Counted from the stretch's first letter, positions 25,737-34,991 are shown. The stretch: DNA of 64,000 nucleotides from Kutzneria buriramensis (GCF_003387475.1 NZ_QUNO01000031.1:1-64000), one strand, 5' to 3'. Program-made: numbers and translations. Notes: generated by a model from the sequence alone, not told the origin.

Positions 25737-26844
25737 CAACCGCGTGCTTGTGACTGGCCTCGGTGTGGTCTTCAGCATCAGCACCGGCCGCGCCGAGTTC
25801 ACCGAGGCGCTCCGCGCCGGGCGCAGCGGGGTCCGGCGGATCACCGTGTTCGACGCCACCGGGTTCGAACACACCAACGGCTGCGAGATCCGGAGCTTCG
25901 ACCCGTCGAGGTGGATTCGCCGAAGCGACGTCGAGGAGCTGAGTCGGCCGCGCCGGTTCGCGGTCGCGACGGTATGCTCGGCCGGCAACTACGCCATCGG
26001 CGACGGTTTCGACGCGGTCCGCGCGGGCGAGGTCGACTTCGCCCTCTGTGGCGGTGCCGCGCCCTGTGCCGCAAGACGTTCGCCGGTTTCTACCGCCACG
26101 GCACCGTCGCGCTGGACTGCCGCCCGACGTTCGACAAGGGCCGCGAGGGAATCCTCACCGACGAGGAGGCCGAAGTGCTCGTGCTGGAGAGCATAAACTC
26201 CGCGCTGGGCTGCGGCCCCCGACCTACGCCGAGATCCTCGCCTACAGCCTCACCTGAGACGGCCCACTACCCGGCCGCGCCCGACCAGACCAGCATCAAG
26301 GAGTGCGTCGAGTTGGCGCTGCGGGATGCCGCCGCCGAGCCGGGACAGGTGGACCTCACATCCGCGCACAGCATCGGCATGCTTGCCAACGACGTCACCG
26401 AGACAGCCGTCATCCGCGGCGTCTACGCCGACCAGCCGCCGCCGGAGGTATCGGTGAAATCGATGCTCGGACACACCATGGGCGCGGCGAGCCTGCTGCG
26501 CAACGGTTGGGCGCTGACCGTGCTGGTCGGGGCCGTTGAAGAGTTCTCCCACACCCGGTCAGTGATCGAACGCCCCAGCGGCAACGACGAACGGCTTGGC
26601 GAGGGATGCGTCATGCTGAGCATGGAAACCTACGCCGGACGTCGCCGACCTGGAGGGCGTGCTTCGGCCCGACGCGCTGGACGATCGCCCGATCGCACAG
26701 TTGATCGGCGACACTGGGGCCGCGTCGCCTCTGTTCCAGGTGGCGCATGTGCTGGTGAGGATGGAACAGCGGGGGCAAGCGGACTGGCCCTGGTCAGTGC
26801 CGTGGATCGGGCCGGTGCTGTCGCGTGCGCCTTGCTGCGAGTGA
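25732..26844 (+). pseudogene. KS-CLF deletion fusion, decayed (second cluster copy)
   Basis: It begins as a good ketosynthase ([40 protein letters not shown] retains the active-site Cys), although a stretch just before the Cys is deleted. After frame changes, KS-type [17 protein letters not shown] runs directly into NGWALTVLVGAVEEFSHTRS, which corresponds to the middle of a CLF (intact VVAGAVEEFSDQRC at about 51 kb). It ends with the CLF C-terminus (ALDDRPIAQLIGDTGAASPL). The KS C-terminus and CLF N-terminus were lost in one deletion. It cannot make working subunits. Confidence 0.8.
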
Positions 26845-26847
26845 CTG

Positions 26848-27444
26848 ATGTGGTGGGGTAGGGCGGTCCGTCGGGTCGCTCTGGTCGACTGTGGACCGTC
26901 GGGGATCGGTTCCGACACCGCGATGCGCCTGGCCAGGGACGGATTCGACCTCAGCGTCCGGCGGACCGCCGACGACGTTGACGGTCTCGCGGCGGTGCGG
27001 GCCGTCGGCCGCCGGGTGCTGACCACGGGCGTCGACCTGGGCGACCCGGACGACGTGCGACAGTGGATCTCCCGCACCGAGGAGTTGCTCGGACCCGTAT
27101 CCGCGGCGGTGACCATCGCGATGGCGGCGACCGTCGACAGCGATTCCACAGGTCTGCACAACATTTTTCGGGCGGTTGTCGTGAGAATGATGAAAAGGCA
27201 GGAGGGTGTGGTCGTGGCCATCTGTTCGCCCGCTCAGTCATGCGACTCGGTCGGACACGACAACTGCGTCGCTGGGACGATCGCCTTCTGCCGGGCGCTG
27301 GCCGCCGACGTGCGACGCTACGGTGTGCGGGTCAACGTCCTGGTTCCAGGCCGCTGTCGGCCCGACGAGGTCGCCGAACGCGTCGGCCACCTGATCTCCG
27401 GCCGGGCCAGGCACGTGACCGGCGCGGTGCTGCGGATGAACTGA
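26848..27444 (+). pseudogene. Degenerate ketoreductase-like SDR (second cluster copy)
   Basis: An open frame of 198 residues, against 244 for the intact ketoreductase. It keeps a nucleotide-binding motif variant (VALVDCGPSGIGSDTAMRLA) and RRYGVRVNVLVPGR, but the catalytic Tyr-x-x-x-Lys (YSASKAG in the intact enzyme) is replaced by sequence around HDNCVAGTIAF, and central segments are missing. It may still be translated but should not be an active reductase. It closes the decayed TE-KS-CLF-KR series. Confidence 0.7.
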
Positions 27445-27563
27445 ATCATCCGCGTTGTTCGGACATCGTTCCCGATGAATTGCGGAATTCGTGCTACCCG
27501 CGACACCCGGTGCATAGCATGTGCCCACATATCGAGGAATCCATTGTCGGGGAGGATTTGGCG

Positions 27564-28235
27564 ATGTCCGAGGCTGTCAGCGCGACCGTCCTGCGGCTGC
27601 GGGACGACCGCGTCCGAGCGGTGGACACCGACGACTCGGGACTGAGCCGGCCGCTGTTCGACCGGTCCGGCGCCGGCGTCGCTGTGCTGAACCGAGAACT
27701 GCTCGTCACCAATGCCAGCGCCGCCCTCGGCGCTCTGTTCGATACCCGGCCTTCGACTTTGGTTGGCATCCGCTTTCCCGATCTGTTCCTCGCGCCGGTC
27801 CATGACACCATGCGTCGGCAGCTCGCCGAGCTTGCGGTCGGCCGGCGCCTCCGGTTCGCCGAACGACTGGTCGGAATGCGGCCGGGGGAACGGGTCTTCT
27901 TCGCGGACGTCACGGGCCGCTTCCTGGATCCGTCATCGCTGATCATGGTCGTCGATCCGGGTGACACGCCGTGGCGGGTGTGGGACGACGGGCCGTCGGT
28001 CCTACTGAGCAAGGTGGACGCGCGGATCCTGGAGGGTCTGGCGGCAGGGGAGTCGGCCGTCCGGATGGCGTTGCGCCTGCACCTGAGCCGCCAGTCGGTC
28101 GACTACCACGTGGGCGCGATGCTGCGGCGGCTGAGCGTGCCGAGTCGAACCGCGTTGGTGGCAAAGGCGTGCGCCGCCGGCCTTCTCGACTCGACCACCT
28201 GGCCGCTGCGCGTGCCGGCCAAGCACATCCACTGA
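27564..28235 (+). CDS. PAS-LuxR regulator, first of tandem pair
   Basis: A 223-residue regulator from ATG 27564, preceded by GGGGAGG. Residues 30-140 look like a PAS sensor (GAGVAVLNRELLVTNASAAL, FPDLFLAPVHDTM). The C-terminus has a LuxR/GerE helix-turn-helix (LEGLAAGESAVRMALRLHLS then RQSVDYHVGAMLRRL). PAS-LuxR proteins such as PimM activate antibiotic clusters in Streptomyces. The second paralogue starts ten bases downstream. A copy of its last part is found at about 60.93-61.07 kb. Likely controls the nearby biosynthetic or small-protein genes (inferred). Confidence 0.85.
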   Translation: MSEAVSATVLRLRDDRVRAVDTDDSGLSRPLFDRSGAGVAVLNRELLVTNASAALGALFDTRPSTLVGIRFPDLFLAPVHDTMRRQLAELAVGRRLRFAERLVGMRPGERVFFADVTGRFLDPSSLIMVVDPGDTPWRVWDDGPSVLLSKVDARILEGLAAGESAVRMALRLHLSRQSVDYHVGAMLRRLSVPSRTALVAKACAAGLLDSTTWPLRVPAKHIH

Positions 28236-28244
28236 GGACTGACC

Positions 28245-28826
28245 ATGAACGAGACCAACGACCGTTGGTTTGTGGCGAGCCTGGACACCGAACTCCGGAT
28301 CTCTTTCGCGGACAGGGAGTTCAGCGCCATCTTCGGCGTTCCCCCTGAGCAGTTGCGACAGCGGTGTGTGCTGGAGTTGCTGCATCCCAGCGTGTCGCGG
28401 GAGCAGGGGCGGACGCTGAGCCTGCTGGCTCAGGCTGGTCAGGGTGAGATCAGCACAACAACCATGCTGTCGCTGCCTGACGGACAGGCAACGCCCGCCA
28501 TGATGACTGCCCTCGCCATCCCCCAGAACCGGATCGTGGTGACACTCTGCGTTGTCCCGTATGAGACTCCCGAGCGCAGGGGCCGCCAGCGGGACCTCTC
28601 GCTGCTGGACGCCCAGCTGCTGGAAGCTGTCGCCGCGGGCGTGCCCACGACCAGACTGGCTACCCGGTTGAACCTGAGTCGACAGGGGCTGGAATACCAC
28701 CTCGGCCGGATGGCCAGGAAGTTCGGCGTGACCAACCGGACCGGGCTGGTCGCCAAGGCCTATTCGTCCGGGCTGTTCAGGCCCGACTGTTGGCCCCCGC
28801 GGGTCGCGCCGGAGTTCATGGCCTAG
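28245..28826 (+). CDS. PAS-LuxR regulator, second of tandem pair
   Basis: A 193-residue paralogue of the preceding gene. N-terminal PAS-like part: ASLDTELRISFADREFSAIF and LRQRCVLELLHPSV. C-terminal LuxR-type helix-turn-helix: LLEAVAAGVPTTRLATRLNL and SRQGLEYHLGRMARKF. The ATG at 28245 lies after a GAGGACTGACC spacer just past the upstream stop, so the two are one transcription unit. A decayed, insertion-split copy is at about 61.08-62.08 kb. Confidence 0.85.
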   Translation: MNETNDRWFVASLDTELRISFADREFSAIFGVPPEQLRQRCVLELLHPSVSREQGRTLSLLAQAGQGEISTTTMLSLPDGQATPAMMTALAIPQNRIVVTLCVVPYETPERRGRQRDLSLLDAQLLEAVAAGVPTTRLATRLNLSRQGLEYHLGRMARKFGVTNRTGLVAKAYSSGLFRPDCWPPRVAPEFMA

Positions 28827-29049
28827 CATTCCAGCCGGGACGCAACGTGGATGGTGCGAGGACTCAGTCGAACCCGAACCAGTTCAGGCCTTTGCAGAGC
28901 GTTGCTAGAACTCGCCGGGTCCGGACCTCGAACCGCGGGTAGAGCCGTCGTCCTCGCACCGAGCAATGCTCGATATCTGTAGATCGGCCGGTGAAGTGCG
29001 CACTTTTCCGGTGATCGAGTAACTGGTCTCAAGCAGGCCAACGTTGGCG

Positions 29050-29290
29050 CGTCGTTCGGAAGCCACGTCCAGGATGCTGGCCAAAGCGCTGCTGGCCGAG
29101 GTCGATGCCTATGTTGCCGCGTTCGCCGACGAGCGTGACGAGCACGGTCACCGCCTGGTCGTGCGCAACGGCTATCACTAGTCCCGGGAGGTCCTCACCG
29201 TCGCGGGAACGGTGGACGTCATCACGCCGTGGCCAATGACAAGCGCGTCGATCCTGAGACCGGCGAGCGCCGCAGGTTCGCCTCGGCGAT
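29050..29290 (+). mobile_element. IS256-family (mutator) transposase remnant
   Basis: MLAKALLAEVDAYVAAFADE then RDEHGHRLVVRNGYH, an in-frame TAG, SREVLTVAGTVDV, and in the next frame DKRVDPETGERRRFASAI. This is the N-terminal region of IS256-type transposases. The stop codon and frame shift show decay, and the catalytic domain is absent. It runs into an IS5-type remnant on the opposite strand. Confidence 0.7.
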
Positions 29291-29782
29291 CAGGCCCGCC
29301 TGGGTCCAAAGGCTCTGAAGATCATCGAAATGCCGCAGTTGTCGACATCGAGCACCTGGCCATCGAAGGGCGGCTTGACCGGCGTGTGTACGCCGGCCGG
29401 CCCCGGTATAGCCGCCGTCGCCAGCGTCGGCAGATCCAGTTGGGAGGCGGCCCAGCACATGCTTGTGGGCGGCGGTCAGGTCGTGGACCGAGCCGGTCTC
29501 GACGTCACTGACCCACAGCGGGAACCCTGTCGGCGCCGACAGCACTTGGGCATTGCCGCCGTGCTCGTCGGTCTCTCCCCAGTACCACGCGTCGATCTGC
29601 TTCCCTGTGGCGGTGATGGTCTGTTCGCCGCAGCGGTCAGTGGTGAAGACCTGCCCATCCAGGATGAGGTGGGTCATGCCGTCGTCTTTGGCTTTCCGTG
29701 AGGCGTCGTGCAGGTCCGGTGGCTGATCGGCAGGGACGGTGATGACCTCGTCCTGGTACCGGTAGTCGGTCGCGCGTGACAT
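29291..29782 (-). mobile_element. IS5-family (DDE_Tnp_4 type) transposase remnant
   Basis: Minus-strand frame with MSRATDYRYQDEVITVPADQ, MTHLILDGQVFTTDRCGEQT and GFPLWVSDVETGSVHDLTAA, the helix-turn-helix and first catalytic block of IS5-type DDE transposases. It is clearly related to the remnant at 240-640. The rest of the catalytic domain (GGYTGAG region onwards) drifts out of frame. Inactive. Confidence 0.7.
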
Positions 29783-29789
29783 CCCATGA

Positions 29790-30360
29790 TCACGACGTAG
29801 ATGGGGTGGCGTTGGAGGATGCGGCGGGCTCCGCGCGAGCCTTTGGCGGGTTAGTGGCGGACCAGGAGTGCTTGCGCGGCTGGGTGTCGGCGTTCCTGCA
29901 CGATCGCGGCGGTGTAGACGACACTGTTGAGCCGGTGGTTGCCGCGGCGGTGCAGCCGACGCGCTTCTGGTCGGCGGAGTAGACAGCGATCGGTGCGCAG
30001 CCGGTGTAGCGCGCGAGCTTGGCCGAGGCGGCGAACCGGGTGATGTCACCGCTCTCGGTGATCAGGGCCGCTGGCGACTTGTGACTGATCCCGGTGACCT
30101 TCAGCAACGCAGGCGCTAACGGGCTCACGAGCTACCTGATCGTGGTGTCGAGGTCGTGGACCCGGCGGTTGATCTCGGCGATCTCGGTGATCATGTCGAT
30201 CAGCGCCTGGCGGGCATGCGTCGTGGTCGTCGTGCTGTTCACCAGCGCTGTCACCGTCGCCAGGTTCCGGCGCGAGCCAGACGTGCAGCTGGGCCTTGAG
30301 CTCGTTGATCGCCACCGTGCGGCGCTTGATGAGATCGCTCCACAGAACTCGGAACAACCT
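29790..30360 (-). mobile_element. IS110-family transposase remnant
   Basis: Reading leftwards: a coiled-coil-like stretch (RRTVAINELKAQLHVWLAPE) and then, in another frame, KVTGISHKSPAALITESGDI and TRFAASAKLARYTGCAPI. The latter is the C-terminal Transposase_20 domain of IS110-family enzymes. The N-terminal DEDD catalytic domain is missing and the frames do not join. Inactive remnant. Confidence 0.65.
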
Positions 30361-30597
30361 CCTCTAATCGGCGCATCCACTCACCGCGTGCTACTTCACG
30401 TCACGCTCCAACAGTACGAAGCGTGACGTGAAGTAGGCCGCCTGGCGGGGCCTTACGGCCTTGATTGTGAAATCTGCGGAATTCTCCTTTAAATCGGTAG
30501 GGGCGGCGCAGTGCCGGTGTAATCTGGTGTCGCCCGAGCAACGGTCGGGGTGGCGGCAAAGAGGCGCCGATGAAGACGAAGAAGATGAGGATTTTCG

Positions 30598-30882
30598 ATG
30601 ATGGGTGCTGTTGAAGCTGTCGCCGTCGAGGCGGTGCCCGCCTCCGGCGGTGCACTGGGCCCGCTGGAGTTCGCGGTCGCCGAGAACCTGGTGAGCTGTG
30701 CTGTGCTGGAGACGTGGGCGCTCGCAAAGGCTGCCCAGCAGGCTGGCCAGTGGGGCCTGGCCAAGATATATCTGGCGAGGATCGCCGCAGCAGGTGCCTT
30801 CCATCAGTCGGCAGATGCCGCCGCGGCCTTTTCCACGGGGAATCTGTCGGTCGACGAACTGGCCGCGCTCCGTCTGGCCTAA
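30598..30882 (+). CDS. Small PVxC-motif protein, copy 6
   Basis: A 94-residue protein with tandem ATGs at 30598 and 30601 behind GATGAGG. MMGAVEAVAVEAVPASGG, then AENLVSCAVLETWALAKAAQ, a helix around QWGLAKIYLARIAAA, and the end LSVDELAALRLA, which nearly matches VSELAGLRLAVLD of copy 4. The Cys motif here is L-V-S-C rather than P-V-S-C. Isolated between IS110 debris and a decayed gene. Family unknown. Confidence 0.7.
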   Translation: MMGAVEAVAVEAVPASGGALGPLEFAVAENLVSCAVLETWALAKAAQQAGQWGLAKIYLARIAAAGAFHQSADAAAAFSTGNLSVDELAALRLA

Positions 30883-31041
30883 AGACAATACCGGTGACTT
30901 AAGGGTTATCCGGTAGGTCGTGCTTCCAGGAGGCGCCTGGGTGCCGCGGCGCGGACAGGTCAAGCCCGACACAGACGTCCGGTTGTCGGACCGAATCGCG
31001 ATCGGGCTGCAGACCAGGATGTTCCCGCAGGAGTTGGTGGA

Positions 31042-32189
31042 TCAGGTGATCACACAGCCCTGACCGACCCGTTCAGCATCCAGGATCCGGCGGTTGACCG
31101 CACGGGCTTTGGTCTGCAGGTCGTCGAGGTTGGGCAGACGGGCGTTGCAGCCCAGGTCTCGAGGTGCGTTGATGATGGTCTCGATGCGCATCGCGGGGCC
31201 GTCCTTTAGGTATTGCTTGATGCGAGAGAGTGCTTGTAGTACACGTTGAGCAGCACACCGCCGTTGCCGCGGCGGTCGATCGCGGTGTGAAAGGTGCCGA
31301 CCGTGTCGCGACGGACCGGCCGATTGAACAGGATCTCGACGTTGTGGGGTCGACCGAGGTCGAGGTTGTCCACGATGAGGGCTTCGCAGAAGCTGCGGGC
31401 GTGTCGGGGTGCGCCAACACGATGGTGTGGGAGATCTCGATCTGCCGCATCGAGGTTTCCCACCAGTAGCCGGCGTCCCTGTCGCTGTCACCGAAGGGCA
31501 GCGGCAGCCGGGCCAGCCAACGCCTGACGAACACAGTGATCACGCCGGCGCCGAGCCGGTCGTAGATCGCCTGCAGCACGACGGGGTCGTCGGTGGTGGC
31601 GAAGCCGTTGGATAGTGCGGTGAACCCGAGCCTGGCCCGGTCCGCTTGCCGCTTGGCCCACTCGTGGCCATTGAGCTAGATCTTGGCCGGGCAGGGGAAG
31701 TAGCTGCAGACCTTGACGAACGCCGGGCCGAAGTCGATGTCCCACAGGTAGAAGTAGTACACGGTCACTCGCCGTTCGGTCTTGACGGACGACTACTGCT
31801 GGGCGCCGGAGGCCAACTGGCGTTCGTAGGCGGTTGAGACCCGCAGGGACTCCTGCGCGACTCCGCTTGCCGCGACGCCGGAGCGGCCGGTGGCGGCCTG
31901 TGTGGTCTAGGTGCGGGCGCATGATCTCCAGCTTGCCGCCGACGTCGTGCTTGCCGAATTTGATCCAGGGGATGTTGTTGGCCTGGGCGTAGGAGGCCAC
32001 TGGCCGGCGGAAGCGGTCACCGGACTGCCGGAACAGCGCCAGCGAGGGGAACGGGTAGCTGACGTTACCGGTCAGGAAGGCCACAACCTGGGCGCTGGTC
32101 TGCAGGGGGACGTAGGCGTTGAGGTAGATCCGGTCCAGGCGCTGGATGTCCAGCGCGACGTGACCGTCGTGCATGTCGTTGACTGTCAT
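31042..32189 (-). pseudogene. Multiply frameshifted gene of unrecognised family
   Basis: From ATG 32189 the minus strand encodes MTVNDMHDGHVALDIQRLDR, then NNIPWIKFGKHD, and, in other frames, WLARLPLPFGDSDRDAGYWW, ETSMRQIEISHTIV and DLGCNARLPNL, ending QTKARAVNRRILDAERVGQG. The pieces are collinear and look like one protein of about 400 residues broken by several frameshifts. I recognise the pattern as a recurrent actinobacterial protein but cannot assign a function. It may belong to a mobile element, given its surroundings. Confidence 0.5.
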
Positions 32190-32269
32190 CGCTTGGGTGC
32201 TCGTGACCAGCCTCCGCAACCACGAGACTACGGGATCGAGGGTGCACCCGACCGCAGGCTGTGATGTTT

Positions 32270-32520
32270 GAGGTGTTGCCGCTGGTAGTGGCATCGTCGG
32301 GCACGGTCTCCACCGCAACATGCTGGCTCTATGTCACCGAAGTCGTCGAACTGCAGGCCGGGCGGGCCCCGAAGCTGGGGTCCGCGCTGCGCAAGGCGAA
32401 ACGACTGGGCGTGGCCTACGTACGTGGTGATCGACCGGACGCTGATCCCGATCGACTGGGTCGCCGCCGACCGGCCCTTCTACTCCAGCGAACACAAGAT
32501 ACGCGGGGGCGATTTAGTTG
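32270..32520 (+). mobile_element. IS5-like transposase remnant
   Basis: Two frames give TEVVELQAGRAPKLGSALRK and then YVVIDRTLIPIDWVAADRPF with YSSEHKIRGGDL. The order, and the VIDRTLIP block with the first catalytic Asp, match another subgroup of DDE_Tnp_4 (IS5-type) transposases. It is broken by a frameshift near 32425 and truncated. Confidence 0.6.
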
Positions 32521-32602
32521 ATCTAGCCCTGTCGGCGAGACTGACTTGCGGTCGGCCGACCGGTCTTGAGTATGATCAGGTCATCCGACCGCCTTCACGT
32601 GC

Positions 32603-32869
32603 TTATTGGTGCGTGGTTCGCAGCGTGATCAGTCGATGCACCGATGGTCCGAGTCGGACCTCGGCCGCGTCTGCGGAACTCAAGTATCGTTCCGTGTGGA
32701 AACCGTGTCCCTCGACTGCGGCCTGCTTTGTCAGAACGCGTACAAATCGCGCGAACGCCGTGGTGGCGACGACGGCCTCCCCGGCGGCGCAAGTGATCGG
32801 ATGCATCGCCGTCATGTCTTCGAGTGGAGTCAAGGATGCCGTCGTGGCGGCCTGCTCGATTCGGCGCAC
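32603..32869 (-). CDS. Small PVxC-motif protein, copy 7
   Basis: An 88-residue protein from GTG 32869, preceded by GAAAGGGA. MRRIEQAATTASL, central MTAMHPITCAAGEAVVATTA, a helix FARFVRVLTKQAA, and the end GPSVHRLITLRTTHQ. The I-E start, the P-I-T-C motif and the S-V-x-x-L end place it in the family. An upstream ATG at 32929 would add 20 unrelated residues and lacks a better ribosome binding site. Confidence 0.6.
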   Translation of the reverse strand: MRRIEQAATTASLTPLEDMTAMHPITCAAGEAVVATTAFARFVRVLTKQAAVEGHGFHTERYLSSADAAEVRLGPSVHRLITLRTTHQ

Positions 32870-32929
32870 AAAAATCCCTTTCCGATCGGTGTGTGACTGC
32901 TGGCCGGCCGACGTGGGCCGCGCGTCCAC

Positions 32930-33655
32930 CGAGATGCTGATTCGTCCTGACTGTTAGTTTCGTCAGAGTGAATGTTGGCGAATTGTCACGCTATGGCGGT
33001 GGTGGCTGATGTCTTTGCCCGGCCGCCTGCCGCCACCGTCGGGTCGATCGGCCCGCGAGCGGAGCAGTTGAGGATCTCCTCGCGTGTCATGTGAGGAAAC
33101 CCTTCACGACAGACGGGTGGACCCGAACTCTTGGAGCCATCAGGTCAGTCAAACATTTTACACGTCGTCGACGAGGTCGTCGAGCGATACGCGGGACGGG
33201 CTTGTTCAGCAATGACCGCACGGTGACGCGGTCAGTGAGAAAGTCTGGTCTGTCGGGGTTGTTAAAGCCGACGGTACCCTTACAACCGGCGCGCATGCCC
33301 GCATAGGGGTAGCGCTGAAATCGCGGGTGTTAATACACCCCGCGGATGCCGGTTTCGCAATCTCGGGTGGCGTGACAAATACTGGCCATGCCACTCTCGG
33401 GTGGCGAGTTAAATGTGGTCTCTTGTCGCTTTCCTCCGGACTTTTTCGCCCCTTGGGGCGTGTCAAGTGTGATCAGATGGGTCAGCTGGTTCAGGAACGC
33501 GGGCATCGGCGATGATCGGGCGGCAGGCGCGGCACTCCTCGGTGATCATTGGGACTCGACATCCAGATGATCACTGACGGCCGTGCCTGCCTCTTACTTG
33601 GCCTGACCAGCCCTATACGACTTTGCCCCCAGACCCTGACTCGAGCGCGTGTAGG
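32930..33655. other. Intergenic region with a near-palindrome
   Basis: No gene is supported. At 33323-33344 is CGCGGGTGT-TAAT-ACACCCCGCG-like sequence, an almost perfect palindrome with one extra C, which could be an operator or attachment-type site. Shortly after, CTCGGGTGGCG occurs twice about 35 bases apart (near 33362 and 33397). The rest has no clear signal. Confidence 0.35.
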
Positions 33656-33970
33656 TCAGTCGTGCAGGCTTGCCGCCAGCGTCGTCAGTGCGGCGCTGGA
33701 CAGGTCCGTACCTGGGACGCCGCCAGCCGGCAGGGTCACCGGGGCCGACGTGTAGTGGCCGATGTGGTAGTGGGTGGCAAGAGCACCACCGATGAAGCCG
33801 GCGATACCGGCGGTGACGATGGCGGCCGCGCCGAATCCCTTGCCCGCCACCACGGCCGCCTCGGCGGCCGTGGCGGCCGCGGCGCAGGCGACCGGCGAGT
33901 TTGAGACGCTGAACGCCAGCGGCGAGTTGTCGACCCGCTGTAGATTGACGAACGACTCGATATCAATCAT
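33656..33970 (-). CDS. Small PVxC-motif protein, copy 8
   Basis: A 104-residue protein from ATG 33970, preceded by GCGAGGGCAACGTG. MIDIESFVNLQRVDNSP, central SNSPVACAAAATAAEAAVVA, a Gly/Ala-rich hydrophobic stretch (FGAAAIVTAGIAGFIGGALA) that could span a membrane, then THYHIGHYTSAPV and the end SSAALTTLAASLHD. The His patch after the hydrophobic helix is shared with copies 3 and 4, so these three may form a subgroup. Confidence 0.7.
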   Translation of the reverse strand: MIDIESFVNLQRVDNSPLAFSVSNSPVACAAAATAAEAAVVAGKGFGAAAIVTAGIAGFIGGALATHYHIGHYTSAPVTLPAGGVPGTDLSSAALTTLAASLHD

Positions 33971-34679
33971 CACGTTGCCCTCGCAGACGTTATCGTGGGA
34001 AGTTGACGAAAGTGCCAACAGCAACTTCCGGCCAAAGCTATCCAACTCCCGTCACTGTCACATCCACCGACCTGAGGATGCCCAGTTCCGTGTTCTCACC
34101 ATTGATCTCCGCTAAATGATGACATATTATCCGGGGGTGGCGAGGCTCAATTAGTCAGGATTTCCCGTTGGTCAAGCTGCTGGATCCGCAACGAAGGCGT
34201 CGGCCCGATCGGCGGCGTGTCAGGACGGGTTGGTGGTGCATCGAGCCGTGGCCGGGTGTATTGACGGGTCCCCAGGGTGTCGCATCGCGCGCAAGCCGGC
34301 CGACCAAGGCGACGTTGTCGTCCCACGCAAGGCGGGCGGCCGCGCGGACGGCAGGCCTGATTGACAGCACATCGGCGGCTTGGCCGAGAGCCGCGCGCCA
34401 TGCCGTCACGTCCGATGCTGTCATTCGCGGGGCTTCGCACGGTGCACCTGACCCGCCGGATCCGCCCGCTATTGTCAGCGGCGCGTCCGGAGTCGTGCTA
34501 TTGCGGCATTACCGGGTGAAAACTCGACACCTTCGAGATCGACGATTCAGCGAATGCAGAAGATTCTCCCTCACCTCTCTGGTGGTCATCTTGGTGTGAT
34601 TATTGCTAGACTTTCCGGTGTATCGGCTAGGAAACCCGGAGCGCACCTTCTGGTGTTGTCCTTCTAACTAGGGGAATGT
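33971..34679. other. Intergenic region between divergent small-protein genes
   Basis: No confident gene. On the minus strand at about 34.24-34.42 kb, AWRAALGQAADVLSIRPAVR followed by LAWDDNVALVGRLARDATPW looks protein-like but has no convincing end or family, so I treat it as possible debris. The right end carries AGGGGAATG, the ribosome binding site for the gene at 34680. Confidence 0.35.
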
Positions 34680-34964
34680 ATGGAGATCAACTCTGTCGAA
34701 AAGGCTGCTCGTCGATGGGGTGCAGGATCGGTTGAATCGATGGAGATGTCGACCGAGATGCTTCCGTTGCTGTGCGCCACCGTCATATGCACGGAAGCCC
34801 TCGCGGAACGGTTTGCTTACGCGCTAGAGCGGACGCGCGCAGCTCGCGCGGTGCGGGGGGGCGCGGCGTCTCTTCAGTCGACGCGATCGGATCTGATTGC
34901 CGCGCGGGGCGAGCTCTCCGCTATGTCGGTGGATGACTTGAACACCATGATCTCGAACATCTAA
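34680..34964 (+). CDS. Small PVxC-motif protein, copy 9
   Basis: A 94-residue protein from ATG 34680 with a good AGGGGA ribosome binding site. MEINSVEKAARRWGAG, then MLPLLCATVICTEALAERFA (the Cys motif is T-V-I-C here, with a second Cys before it), a charged helix YALERTRAARAV, and the end MSVDDLNTMISNI. It is more charged than the other copies. A strong terminator follows 27 bases after the stop. Confidence 0.65.
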   Translation: MEINSVEKAARRWGAGSVESMEMSTEMLPLLCATVICTEALAERFAYALERTRAARAVRGGAASLQSTRSDLIAARGELSAMSVDDLNTMISNI

Positions 34965-34991
34965 CCTGGTTGCGACCAACTGGATTGCTGT

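Noticed and set aside
33087-33306. Small overlapping open frames on both strands at 33.1-33.3 kb
   Set aside because: Neither has a good ribosome binding site, conserved motif or plausible composition; considered chance frames.
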